DNA from: Chitinophagales bacterium 62-2
Lineage (GTDB): Bacteria > Bacteroidota > Bacteroidia > Chitinophagales > Chitinophagaceae
Assembly: GCA_002050375.1 (NCBI GenBank)
Contig: MWYU01000746.1
Location: 1 to 42,148 of the forward strand
Direction: 5' to 3'
Length of the DNA: 42,148 nucleotides
Of the stretch, positions 33,228 to 40,614 are shown one piece after another; position 1 is the first letter of the stretch; each line of letters opens with the position of its first letter. The notes beneath the pieces were generated by a model. It was not told where the DNA came from. It was given only the letters and a program-made list of their open reading frames with translations, and made no database searches. A program made the translations under genes and the position numbers.

Positions 33228-33422
33228 ATGAATGAGATAATAGAACGGTTAACCAAAGAAGCAAACTTAACTCCTGAGCAGGCACAAAAAGCACTTGAAA
33301 CAATTGCAAATTTTGTAAAAGAAAAATTCCCGATGTTAGGCGGAGCAGTAGATCAAATGTTTACCGGTGGTGGATCTGGTACAGGATCAGGGTTTGGTGG
33401 ATTTGGAGGCTTTGGACAATAA
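33228..33422 (+). CDS. Small protein with glycine/phenylalanine tail
   Basis: A 64-residue protein. The first 45 residues form an amphipathic helical domain with 'LTPEQAQKALETIANFVKEKFP', a pattern also seen in small DUF2267/DUF2780-like proteins. The rest is Gly/Ser/Phe-rich (MFTGGGSGTGSGFGGFGGFGQ region). No signal peptide. It follows clpX by 97 bp beyond a terminator, so it is likely expressed separately. Function is unknown; the tail resembles that of low-complexity, self-associating or adaptor tails. Confidence 0.75.
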   Translation: MNEIIERLTKEANLTPEQAQKALETIANFVKEKFPMLGGAVDQMFTGGGSGTGSGFGGFGGFGQ

Positions 33423-33553
33423 AAAATAATACGGGTAAAAGTATGTGCAACATCAAAACAAGTTATAAAACCTACTACTTCAATTGCTCTTAATCTATTT
33501 CTTTTGATACAACTCTTTGAAACTTTCCTATGTAAGCGGCAAAGTATCTCTTC

Positions 33554-34231
33554 TTATTGTATCTGGTAATTATCATCCACTTTAGCATTGGTTTCAACTG
33601 TTGAATGCTTATCTGCTTCCTTTTGTTTAAAGAACTTATTTTGAAAGATAAGAATAGCAATTACACCTATCGAAATAGAGGCATCGGCAATATTAAAAAC
33701 AGGTCTGAAAAATTCAAACTCTTCCCCATTCCAAAATGGGAACCATGCAGGATAATGTGAATCCCTTATAATAGGAAAGTAAAGCATATCTACCACTTTA
33801 CCATGTAAAAAACCTGCATATCCTCCCCCTTTGGGAAGAAACGTAGCGACATTTTGAATGTAAGGATTACTATCATTAAAAAGAATACCATAAAACAAAC
33901 TGTCGATTAAATTACCTAATGCGCCTGCAAAGATTAAAGCGCTGCACATTATAAACCCGCTGTGGTATTTCTTCTGAATAAACCCTCTTATAATAAAAAC
34001 ACCTACAAGTACAGCAATGAGGCGAAATAATGTAAGGGCTATTTTCCCCCATTCTCCTCCCATTTTCCAGCCCCAGGCCATTCCTTCGTTTTCAACAAAA
34101 TGAAGGCGAAACCAGTGACCAAAAACATTAACTTCCTGGCCGAGATAAAAGTGAGTTTTTATGTAGAATTTGAATGATTGATCAATAAGCAGAATAAGAA
34201 GGATAAATAAAATTACTGAACGCGACTTCAC
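33554..34231 (-). CDS. lspA: Lipoprotein signal peptidase (signal peptidase II)
   Basis: A 225-residue aspartic protease in the inner membrane, which removes signal peptides of lipoproteins. Catalytic aspartates are D148 (GKVVDMLYF) and D183 (FNIADASIS). Four transmembrane helices are visible (about 5-20, 67-85, 92-110, 180-197), with NxxD-type NLIDSLFYG before the active site. A loop of about 27 residues between LFYG and HGKVVD, and a Trp/Phe/Pro-rich loop (about 155-175), lengthen it relative to the 160-residue E. coli form; this insert is usual for Bacteroidota. The GTG at 34231 gives the conventional N terminus; a TTG 18 bp upstream is the alternative. Confidence 0.9.
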   Translation of the reverse strand: MKSRSVILFILLILLIDQSFKFYIKTHFYLGQEVNVFGHWFRLHFVENEGMAWGWKMGGEWGKIALTLFRLIAVLVGVFIIRGFIQKKYHSGFIMCSALIFAGALGNLIDSLFYGILFNDSNPYIQNVATFLPKGGGYAGFLHGKVVDMLYFPIIRDSHYPAWFPFWNGEEFEFFRPVFNIADASISIGVIAILIFQNKFFKQKEADKHSTVETNAKVDDNYQIQ

Positions 34232-34513
34232 TATGTAGAATTTGCTCAAAGATAGGAAACGCCTATGATGGATTAATGATTAAAAATTCCATTAACAAAA
34301 TGACCAGGTGCTAATAACGACTGTAAATATTTTTCTTGCGGAGCTTCAACAGCTTCTAAATCCCTTAAATAGATTTTGGATGTAGTAGACAAACTTTCGT
34401 TCATTAGACTAAGCCTAATTTTCCGCTGATTAAGTTCGTTACTGAATAAGTATAACTCTTATTGATTACATTCTTTTGAGAAGGCTGAAACAGTTCTTGC
34501 AAGACTGTTGAAA

Positions 34514-35530
34514 TTATTGATCTTTCATCCAGGCTCTTAGATGTTCTGAGATAGCCTCAACTTCCACCAAAAAACCATCATGCCCATAAACCGAGTCTAT
34601 TTCAGCATAAGTTGCATTTGGAATATTATTGGTTATGTATTTTAACTCTTGTACAGGGCATAAAAGATCACTCGTTATTCCAATAGCCATAGTTGGCTGA
34701 GTAATCGATCGCAGAACTTCTTCAAGGTTTTCACTTCTTCCTCTTGCTAAGTTATGACTGTCCATTGCTTTGGTTAATGTCCAGTAGCTGTAGGCGTTGA
34801 ATCGGTTCACCAATTTATCGGCCTGGTATTCTATGTACGAGGAGGCTTTAAATTTATCTATCTTATTTTGGTCCGTTTCTCTTTGTGTTTGCTCGTACGT
34901 TCTGTAATTACGATAGGTAATCATTCCTATGCCTCTTGCCACTTTTAATCCCCGGCTGCCTGATGTCTCTGTACAATCACTCCAGCTTTGATCGGCCTCT
35001 ATAGCGAGGCGCTGTGTTGTATGAATGGCTATACCCCACGGACTTTCGTGAGCGGAAGTAGTAATCAAAAATATCTTATTGATAAACGAAGGTTGGATCA
35101 CAGACCATTCCAGCGCCTGGTAACCACCCATGCTGCCACCAGCTAACAGGTGGATTTTATTTATAGCCAGATGCTCTGAAAGCAGTTGATGCGCCTTTAC
35201 CATATCGCGAATGGTTATGAAAGGGAAATCATGATAATAAGGTCGGCCGCTTTCGGGATTAATGCTTAAAGGACCTGTAGTTCCATAGCAGGAACCTAAT
35301 ATATTAGCGCAAACAACGAAATATTTGTCAATGTCAAAGACCTGCTTACTTCCTGCAAGGCCCTGCCACCATTCTGTTGCATTTGAATTTGCGGTTAATG
35401 CATGACAAATCCAAATAACGTTATCTTTTTCAGCATTCAAGCTTCCGTAAGTATGATAAGCTATGGTAATCTCTTTAAGAATACCGCCGCTCTCTAACTT
35501 AAATGGCTGATTGTAATTGAAAAACTTCAT
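34514..35530 (-). CDS. metX: Homoserine O-acetyltransferase
   Basis: A 338-residue alpha/beta-hydrolase-fold acyltransferase that activates homoserine for methionine synthesis. The nucleophile is S133 in AGGSMGGYQALEW, with the catalytic Asp near 284 (SDLLCPVQE) and H317 (YGHDGFLVE). Family segments include TAYHTYG-like IAYHTYGSLN, HALTAN, NILGSCYGTTGP and the tail helix. A 149-bp gap separates it from the divergent sulfhydrylase gene. Acetyl rather than succinyl transfer is assigned by family custom in Bacteroidota. Confidence 0.93.
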   Translation of the reverse strand: MKFFNYNQPFKLESGGILKEITIAYHTYGSLNAEKDNVIWICHALTANSNATEWWQGLAGSKQVFDIDKYFVVCANILGSCYGTTGPLSINPESGRPYYHDFPFITIRDMVKAHQLLSEHLAINKIHLLAGGSMGGYQALEWSVIQPSFINKIFLITTSAHESPWGIAIHTTQRLAIEADQSWSDCTETSGSRGLKVARGIGMITYRNYRTYEQTQRETDQNKIDKFKASSYIEYQADKLVNRFNAYSYWTLTKAMDSHNLARGRSENLEEVLRSITQPTMAIGITSDLLCPVQELKYITNNIPNATYAEIDSVYGHDGFLVEVEAISEHLRAWMKDQ

Positions 35531-35678
35531 TCAATAATTAAAAGTGTAAAGTAAAGGCAATGATAAATTACTTTTACAAAAAATGGTTAATGAATATTAT
35601 GGGTTGTTTTAATTATTAGATGAGGCAGAAAGCATTGAAGTTCGACCTATAAATTTATTATTTTAAAAAGCAGCATAA

Positions 35679-36857
35679 ATGGAGCAGCACCCGGTAACGA
35701 GAGCGTTACGTACACGAATAGAAAAAACAAATGAAGGAGAACATTCATCTCCATTATTTCTTACCAGCAGTTTTTGTTTTAACGATGCCGAGCAAATGCG
35801 GGCCGCCTTTGCAGATGAAACAGAAGACAATATTTACAGCCGCTTCAGTAATCCGAGTGTGCAGGAATTTATCGACAGGGTGTGTATTCTTGAAGGAGCA
35901 GAAGCTGGCTTCGCTACAGCATCCGGCATGAGTGCTGTTTTTGGATCTTTTATGGCTTTGCTTAGCCAGGGAGACCATTTATTGTCATGCAGTTCGATCT
36001 TTGGCTCTACGCATACTGTCATATCTAAGTACTTGCCTAAATATGGAATTGAATACAGTTATGTAAGCGCTACCAATCCTCAGGAGTGGGAGGCTTCTAT
36101 CCGGCCTAACACTAAAATGATCTATCTCGAAACTCCCACTAATCCCGGTCTTGATATTATCGACCTTAAATTTGTATCTCAATTAGCCAAAAAATACAAT
36201 GTTATTTTAAATGTTGACAATTGTTTCGCTACTCCACTCGGCCAGAGACCTATAGACTTTGGTGCTGATTTGGTCGTTCATTCTGCAACTAAGTGGATGG
36301 ATGGACAAGGCAGGGTTTTGGGCGGGATAGTTGTGGGAAGAAAAGATCTGATACATGATATTTATTTGTTTTGCCGAAGCACAGGTCCTGCACTTTCACC
36401 CTTCAATGCATGGGTGCTTTCGAAAAGTTTAGAAACACTCGACGTAAGAATGGACCGCCATGCTTCTAATGCTTTGCATATTGCTCAAAAATTAGAAGGG
36501 CATCCAAAACTATCGTGGTTAAAATATCCCTTCCTGCCCTCGCATCAGCAGTATGACATTGCTATTAAGCAAATGAAAAATGGAGGCGGAATTGTTTGTT
36601 TTGAGTTGAAGGGCGGCCTTGAAAGTGGAAGAGCATTTCTAAATAATTTAAAATTGTTATCACTTACAGCAAACCTTGGCGATACTAAAAGCATTGCTTC
36701 GCACCCGGCAAGTACAACTCATGCAAAGCTAACAGCAGAGGAAAAATTAGCAGTAAATATTACACCCGGCCTCATTCGTATTTCTGTAGGCTTAGAGTAC
36801 GTTGAGGATATTTTAAATGATATTCTACAGTCACTTGAGGTGTTATCTGAACCATGA
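35679..36857 (+). CDS. metZ: O-succinyl/O-acetylhomoserine sulfhydrylase (Cys/Met metabolism PLP family)
   Basis: A 392-residue PLP enzyme. The cofactor lysine is K205 in VVHSATKWMDGQGR. YSRFSNPSVQEFIDR, ETPTNPGLDIIDL, VDNCFATPLGQRPI and the C-terminal HPASTTHAKLTAEEK are family signatures. Together with metX it would incorporate sulfide into acylhomoserine to yield homocysteine. The divergent metX suggests shared control. The family includes cystathionine gamma-synthase and lyases; the metZ-type role is based on the neighbour and the WMDGQGR motif. Confidence 0.88.
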   Translation: MEQHPVTRALRTRIEKTNEGEHSSPLFLTSSFCFNDAEQMRAAFADETEDNIYSRFSNPSVQEFIDRVCILEGAEAGFATASGMSAVFGSFMALLSQGDHLLSCSSIFGSTHTVISKYLPKYGIEYSYVSATNPQEWEASIRPNTKMIYLETPTNPGLDIIDLKFVSQLAKKYNVILNVDNCFATPLGQRPIDFGADLVVHSATKWMDGQGRVLGGIVVGRKDLIHDIYLFCRSTGPALSPFNAWVLSKSLETLDVRMDRHASNALHIAQKLEGHPKLSWLKYPFLPSHQQYDIAIKQMKNGGGIVCFELKGGLESGRAFLNNLKLLSLTANLGDTKSIASHPASTTHAKLTAEEKLAVNITPGLIRISVGLEYVEDILNDILQSLEVLSEP

Positions 36858-36956
36858 CTATAGTAGAATTATTGTCTGAAGCGTTTTTTTAGGGCTCTTG
36901 GGATTGCAGGAGATTGCTGGTTTACCGTTGTGTCTTCTTTGAACCAACAACTTTTC

Positions 36957-38213
36957 TTACACCAAATAATTAAACAACATATTATCCTTGTTCAACTCAG
37001 TATAATCAAATTGGTACTTAATCATTCTTTCAACAAGCGGCTCGTAGTCTTCGCTGGCCTTTAATTCAATACCAACAAAGGCCGGACCTTTTTCTTTGTT
37101 GTGTTTCTGAATGTATTCAAAACGGGTAATATCATCGTTAGGACCTAAAACATTGTTCACAAAGGTTTGAAGCGCACCGGGCCTTTGTGCAAAGCTGATG
37201 AGAAAATAATGCTTCAAACCTTCGTATTGCAGCGATCGTTCTTTTATCTCCTGCATACGGTCAATATCATTATTGCTGCCACTTACTATGCAAACCACAT
37301 TCTTACCTTTTATTCTATCAGCATAATAATCTAATGCCGCAATTGACAAAGCACCCGCAGGCTCTACAACAATCGCGTCTTCGTTATATAATTGTAAAAT
37401 AGTGGAGCACACTTTACCTTCGGGAACAAGGCTTACTTCTTCAAGCACATCTTTACAAATTGAAAAAGTTAACTCACCAACTCTTTTAACGGAAGCGCCG
37501 TCAACAAAGCGTTCAATTTTTTCAAGTGTAACAGGTTTTCCCGCCTTAATAGCTGCATACATCGAAGGCGCACCTTCAGGCTCCGCTGCAATAATTTTTG
37601 TAGCGGGCGAATAAGTAGAAAAATAAGCACCCACACCTGCTGATAGTCCGCCACCACCCACCGGAATAAATATGTAATCTACGTGTTGCAGGTCTTCTAA
37701 AATTTCAACACCAACAGTTCCCTGCCCCTCGATGATTCTATAATCATCAAAAGGCGGAATAAATGTCATGTGATTTTGTTTAGTATAATGTTTAGCTGTA
37801 ATGGCGCAATCATCAAAAGTGTCTCCGGTAAGCTTTATTTCTACAAAGTCGCCGCCAAACATTTTTGTTTGCTGTATCTTTTGACGCGATGTTATTTTAG
37901 GCATAAATACCACGCCTTTTATTGCCAGTTTTTTGCAGGAGTAAGCAAAGCCCTGTGCATGATTACCGGCGCTTGCGCATACAACCCCATTACACAATTG
38001 TTCAGTGGGCAGGGTGCTAAGCATATTATAAGCGCCTCTTATTTTATAGGAGCGAACCACCTGCATATCTTCTCTTTTAAGATAAATATTGCATTGGTAA
38101 CGGGCAGAAAGATTATGACTATAAACCAGCGGCGTTTTAGTAATTACCGGCTTTAGTCTTTCTACGGCTTTCTTAAAATCAAGCTCTGCTATGTAGTCTA
38201 TTGTTGTATTCAT
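36957..38213 (-). CDS. ilvA: Threonine ammonia-lyase (threonine deaminase)
   Basis: A 418-residue PLP enzyme that converts threonine to 2-oxobutanoate, the first committed step of isoleucine synthesis. The PLP lysine is K57 (RSYKIRGAYN). The glycine-rich loop IPVGGGGLSAGV and the SGSNND segment bind phosphate. The C-terminal half (about 330-418) is one ACT-like regulatory domain. The ATG at 38213 (MNTTIDYIAELDFKKAV) is preferred; a longer TTG form is unlikely. It starts 33 bp after ilvC and closes the operon. Confidence 0.94.
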   Translation of the reverse strand: MNTTIDYIAELDFKKAVERLKPVITKTPLVYSHNLSARYQCNIYLKREDMQVVRSYKIRGAYNMLSTLPTEQLCNGVVCASAGNHAQGFAYSCKKLAIKGVVFMPKITSRQKIQQTKMFGGDFVEIKLTGDTFDDCAITAKHYTKQNHMTFIPPFDDYRIIEGQGTVGVEILEDLQHVDYIFIPVGGGGLSAGVGAYFSTYSPATKIIAAEPEGAPSMYAAIKAGKPVTLEKIERFVDGASVKRVGELTFSICKDVLEEVSLVPEGKVCSTILQLYNEDAIVVEPAGALSIAALDYYADRIKGKNVVCIVSGSNNDIDRMQEIKERSLQYEGLKHYFLISFAQRPGALQTFVNNVLGPNDDITRFEYIQKHNKEKGPAFVGIELKASEDYEPLVERMIKYQFDYTELNKDNMLFNYLV

Positions 38214-38246
38214 TGCTGCGTTCACACGAATCAATTGAAGTTTTTA

Positions 38247-39332
38247 CTATACTAATTCAGTTGCAGCACTTAGAGCTTCAACCGGTTCCTGGTTCTCAGG
38301 ACGAAGGCTGCGGACGGTTCTTCCCGCCTGCCATATTTCGCTATCATGCAATTCTTTCAATTCTACTTCAAGTTTCTCCCTGTAGTCAGGCTTGCTGTTG
38401 CTTTCTATAGAACGGGCAGCCTCTTTACCGGCTGCAACACTTTCATATAACTCGTTAAATACAGGTAAAGTTGCATCACGAAATTTCTTCCACCAATCTA
38501 ATGCGCCACGCTGTGCCGTTGTAGAACAGTTTGCGTACATCCAATCCATTCCGTTCTCTGCAACTAATGGCATTAGCGATTGCGTTAACTCTTCAACCGT
38601 TTCATTGAAAGCTTCGGAAGGGGTATGGCCTTTGGAACGCAACACTTCATATTGCGCCGCAAAGATGCCCTGGATTGCACCCATCAAAGTACCACGCTCA
38701 CCTGTAAGATCGCTGTAAACTTCTTTCTTAAAATTAGTTTCGAACAGGTAGCCGCTTCCTACTGCAATTCCTAAAGCAACCACTCTTTCAAATGCACGTC
38801 CTGTTGCGTCCTGAAAGATTGCATAGCTGCTATTTAATCCGCGGCCTTGCAAAAACATTCTTCTTAAAGATGTACCCGAACCTTTTGGCGCTAATAAAAT
38901 AACATCAACATCAGGCGGAGGAACGATGCCGGTTTGATCGTTATAAGTAATACCAAAACCATGAGAAAAGTATAAAGCTTTACCGGCAGTAAGGTGCTTT
39001 TTAACAGTAGGCCATAATTGAATTTGGGCAGCATCGCTTAGCAAATAACAAATGATCGTTCCTCTTTGCAGAGCCTCTTCAATTTCAAACAAGGTTTGGC
39101 CGGGAACAAAACCGTCTGCAATTGCTTTGTCCCATGTTTTAGAATTTTTGCGCTGACCAACAATTACATTTATACCATTTTCTTTCTGGTTCAACGCTTG
39201 TCCAGGGCCCTGTACGCCGTAACCAATTACAGCTACCACTTCGTCTTTAAGAATTTGTTGTGCTTTTTCCAAAGGAAACTCATCACGTGTTACCACGTTT
39301 TCTTCCATCCCACCGAAATTTAATTTTGCCAT
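38247..39332 (-). CDS. ilvC: Ketol-acid reductoisomerase
   Basis: A 361-residue Mg- and NADPH-dependent enzyme of branched-chain amino-acid synthesis. The Rossmann motif is GYGVQGPGQALN, with the phosphate-binding RKNSKTWDKA loop. The acid/metal regions (APKGSGTSLRRMFLQGRGLNSSYAIFQDATGRA; FETNFKKEVYSDLTGERGTLMGAIQGIF; YANCSTTAQRGALDWWKKF) are complete. Its length and the long linker match Bacteroidota versions. A 7-nt-period tract lies 2 bp upstream of its start codon. Confidence 0.96.
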   Translation of the reverse strand: MAKLNFGGMEENVVTRDEFPLEKAQQILKDEVVAVIGYGVQGPGQALNQKENGINVIVGQRKNSKTWDKAIADGFVPGQTLFEIEEALQRGTIICYLLSDAAQIQLWPTVKKHLTAGKALYFSHGFGITYNDQTGIVPPPDVDVILLAPKGSGTSLRRMFLQGRGLNSSYAIFQDATGRAFERVVALGIAVGSGYLFETNFKKEVYSDLTGERGTLMGAIQGIFAAQYEVLRSKGHTPSEAFNETVEELTQSLMPLVAENGMDWMYANCSTTAQRGALDWWKKFRDATLPVFNELYESVAAGKEAARSIESNSKPDYREKLEVELKELHDSEIWQAGRTVRSLRPENQEPVEALSAATELV

Positions 39333-39334
39333 TT

Positions 39335-39369
39335 GTTATTTAGGTTTTAGGTTCTGATTTTTGATTTTT
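39335..39369 (-). repeat. 7-nt-period tract before ilvC
   Basis: Five successive heptamers on the plus strand, GTTATTT, AGGTTTT, AGGTTCT, GATTTTT and GATTTTT, correspond on the coding strand to A/C-rich units such as AAAACCT. The tract ends 2 bp from the ilvC ATG. It parallels the tract before the TIGR01777 gene. Confidence 0.55.
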
Positions 39370-39438
39370 AAATTAAAAGTTTTGATCACAGATATTATTT
39401 ATGTAACCGGCGTTTCATTCCTGTGCAGGTTGTGTCGA

Positions 39439-39831
39439 TCACTCGTTGGTACGCCGGGATCTGTATTCAGGTTTTTTTTCGTTAAATGATATTTTGTTAC
39501 CAAAAGGATCAATAACTTCCACACACCATGCGTTATAAAACGCTTCTTCAAATCCCGGCCTGTTATACTTGTAATTTTTTTCTATCAGCTGTTGATGATA
39601 TGCTTTTAAATCAGTACACCAAACAAAGACCTTGCTTCCCGGTGTTGCATCTCCATGATGCTCACTTAAGTGTAAGGTTAAATCATCTTTTATTACTTCC
39701 ATATAAACAGGCGTATTCTCTTCAAAATGATGTTCCCAAACTATCTTAAAATCTAACCAGCCAACATAAAATTCAACTGCTTTCTGATAATCGAATATTC
39801 TTAAGATTGGTATCGTTTTTTCAATATTCAT
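39439..39831 (-). CDS. VOC (glyoxalase/bleomycin-resistance) family protein
   Basis: A 130-residue protein with two beta-alpha-beta-beta-beta units of the vicinal oxygen chelate superfamily: IPILRIFDYQKAVEFYVGWLDFKIVWEH, the TLHLSEHHGDATPGSKVFVW stretch and AWCVEVIDPFGNKISFNEK. It resembles bleomycin-resistance-like members, which often bind rather than cleave ligands. It lies between ilvN (72 bp) and ilvC (106 bp) on the same strand, so it is likely co-transcribed with the ilv genes. No enzymatic link to branched-chain amino acids can be shown. Confidence 0.85.
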   Translation of the reverse strand: MNIEKTIPILRIFDYQKAVEFYVGWLDFKIVWEHHFEENTPVYMEVIKDDLTLHLSEHHGDATPGSKVFVWCTDLKAYHQQLIEKNYKYNRPGFEEAFYNAWCVEVIDPFGNKISFNEKKPEYRSRRTNE

Positions 39832-39903
39832 GCTTTGTTGTCTTCATAATTTACCTCAGCATCTTTAACCTGCGTACTCCTTCCAATCCCAAAAATCGTG
39901 GTT

Positions 39904-40491
39904 TTACATATCAAAAACCTCTTCCTGCTTGCTCAAATATTCGTTTTCAACTAACTCAACACCCGGTGCTGATTGTTCGAACTCCATAAGCTTTTCATGG
40001 AAGCCATGGCTCTCTTTTATAATAGCAACTCTTGCGCTTCTTACAAATTCAATTAAGCCATAAGGCTCCAATACTTCAACCAGCTTGTCGGTTTCTTCGC
40101 GGTGGCCTGTTGTTTCAAAAATGGTATAGTCTTTTCTTATAACCACAGCTCTTGCACCATATTGACGCAGCAATCTTTCAACTTTCACCTTTTCAGCAAT
40201 TTCATCTGTTGGAACTTTATACATCGCCAGTTCCTGCCATACTATTTCGTCTCCGGTATTATAATATGCTTTAAGCACTTCTACCTGCTTTTCAATTTGC
40301 CTCGATAACTTGCGGACTACTTCTTCTGTTTCGTTAATTACAATGGTAAAGCGATGGATGCCATGAACCTCGGTAGGCGAAGTGTTTAAACTTTCGATAT
40401 TTATTTTACGACGAGAGAAAATGATAGCAATACGGTTTAATAAACCGATAGAATTTTCTGTGTAAATCGTAATTGTGAATTCCTGTTTCAT
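39904..40491 (-). CDS. ilvN: Acetolactate synthase small (regulatory) subunit
   Basis: A 195-residue ACT-domain protein. The ACT fold is at about 3-75: EFTITIYTENSIGLLNRIAIIFSRRKINIESLN, then the C-terminal regulatory domain with RAVVIRKDYTIFETTGHREETDKLVEVLEPYGLIEFVRSARVAI. It binds the catalytic subunit encoded 123 bp upstream and confers valine feedback. It is longer than the E. coli IlvN and is of IlvH-like length. Confidence 0.93.
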   Translation of the reverse strand: MKQEFTITIYTENSIGLLNRIAIIFSRRKINIESLNTSPTEVHGIHRFTIVINETEEVVRKLSRQIEKQVEVLKAYYNTGDEIVWQELAMYKVPTDEIAEKVKVERLLRQYGARAVVIRKDYTIFETTGHREETDKLVEVLEPYGLIEFVRSARVAIIKESHGFHEKLMEFEQSAPGVELVENEYLSKQEEVFDM

Positions 40492-40597
40492 GTTTACAAT
40501 CCCTACGAATAGTTATTAATAATATTATTGCACCTACACCGATCGAAATTAAGTAAAGAGAATAAATCTTCATTTCCTCTTCCTCCTAATCCCTCAA

Positions 40598-40609
40598 ATC
40601 CTATAAATC
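40598..40609. repeat. Third copy of the ATCCTATAAATC 12-mer
   Basis: A perfect 12-bp copy on the plus strand in the ilvB-ilvN gap, identical to the pair before hbd. It lies 6 bp from the ilvB stop. On the coding (minus) strand it reads GATTTATAGGAT, followed by a G/A-rich tract. Confidence 0.6.
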
Positions 40610-40614
40610 CGGTT

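Noticed and set aside
34274-34404. A short coding-like stretch on the minus strand between metX and lspA
   Set aside because: About 40 codons or fewer, and the frame is sensitive to a single base near 34320 that I could not read with certainty. No motif recognised.
35531-35678. Possible SAM-type riboswitch in the metX/metZ divergent gap
   Set aside because: I see no paired helices or conserved riboswitch core; the gap is plain AT-rich promoter-like sequence.
39439-39831. Antibiotic (bleomycin) resistance gene
   Set aside because: VOC proteins share this look; the chromosomal ilv context and general similarity do not support resistance.
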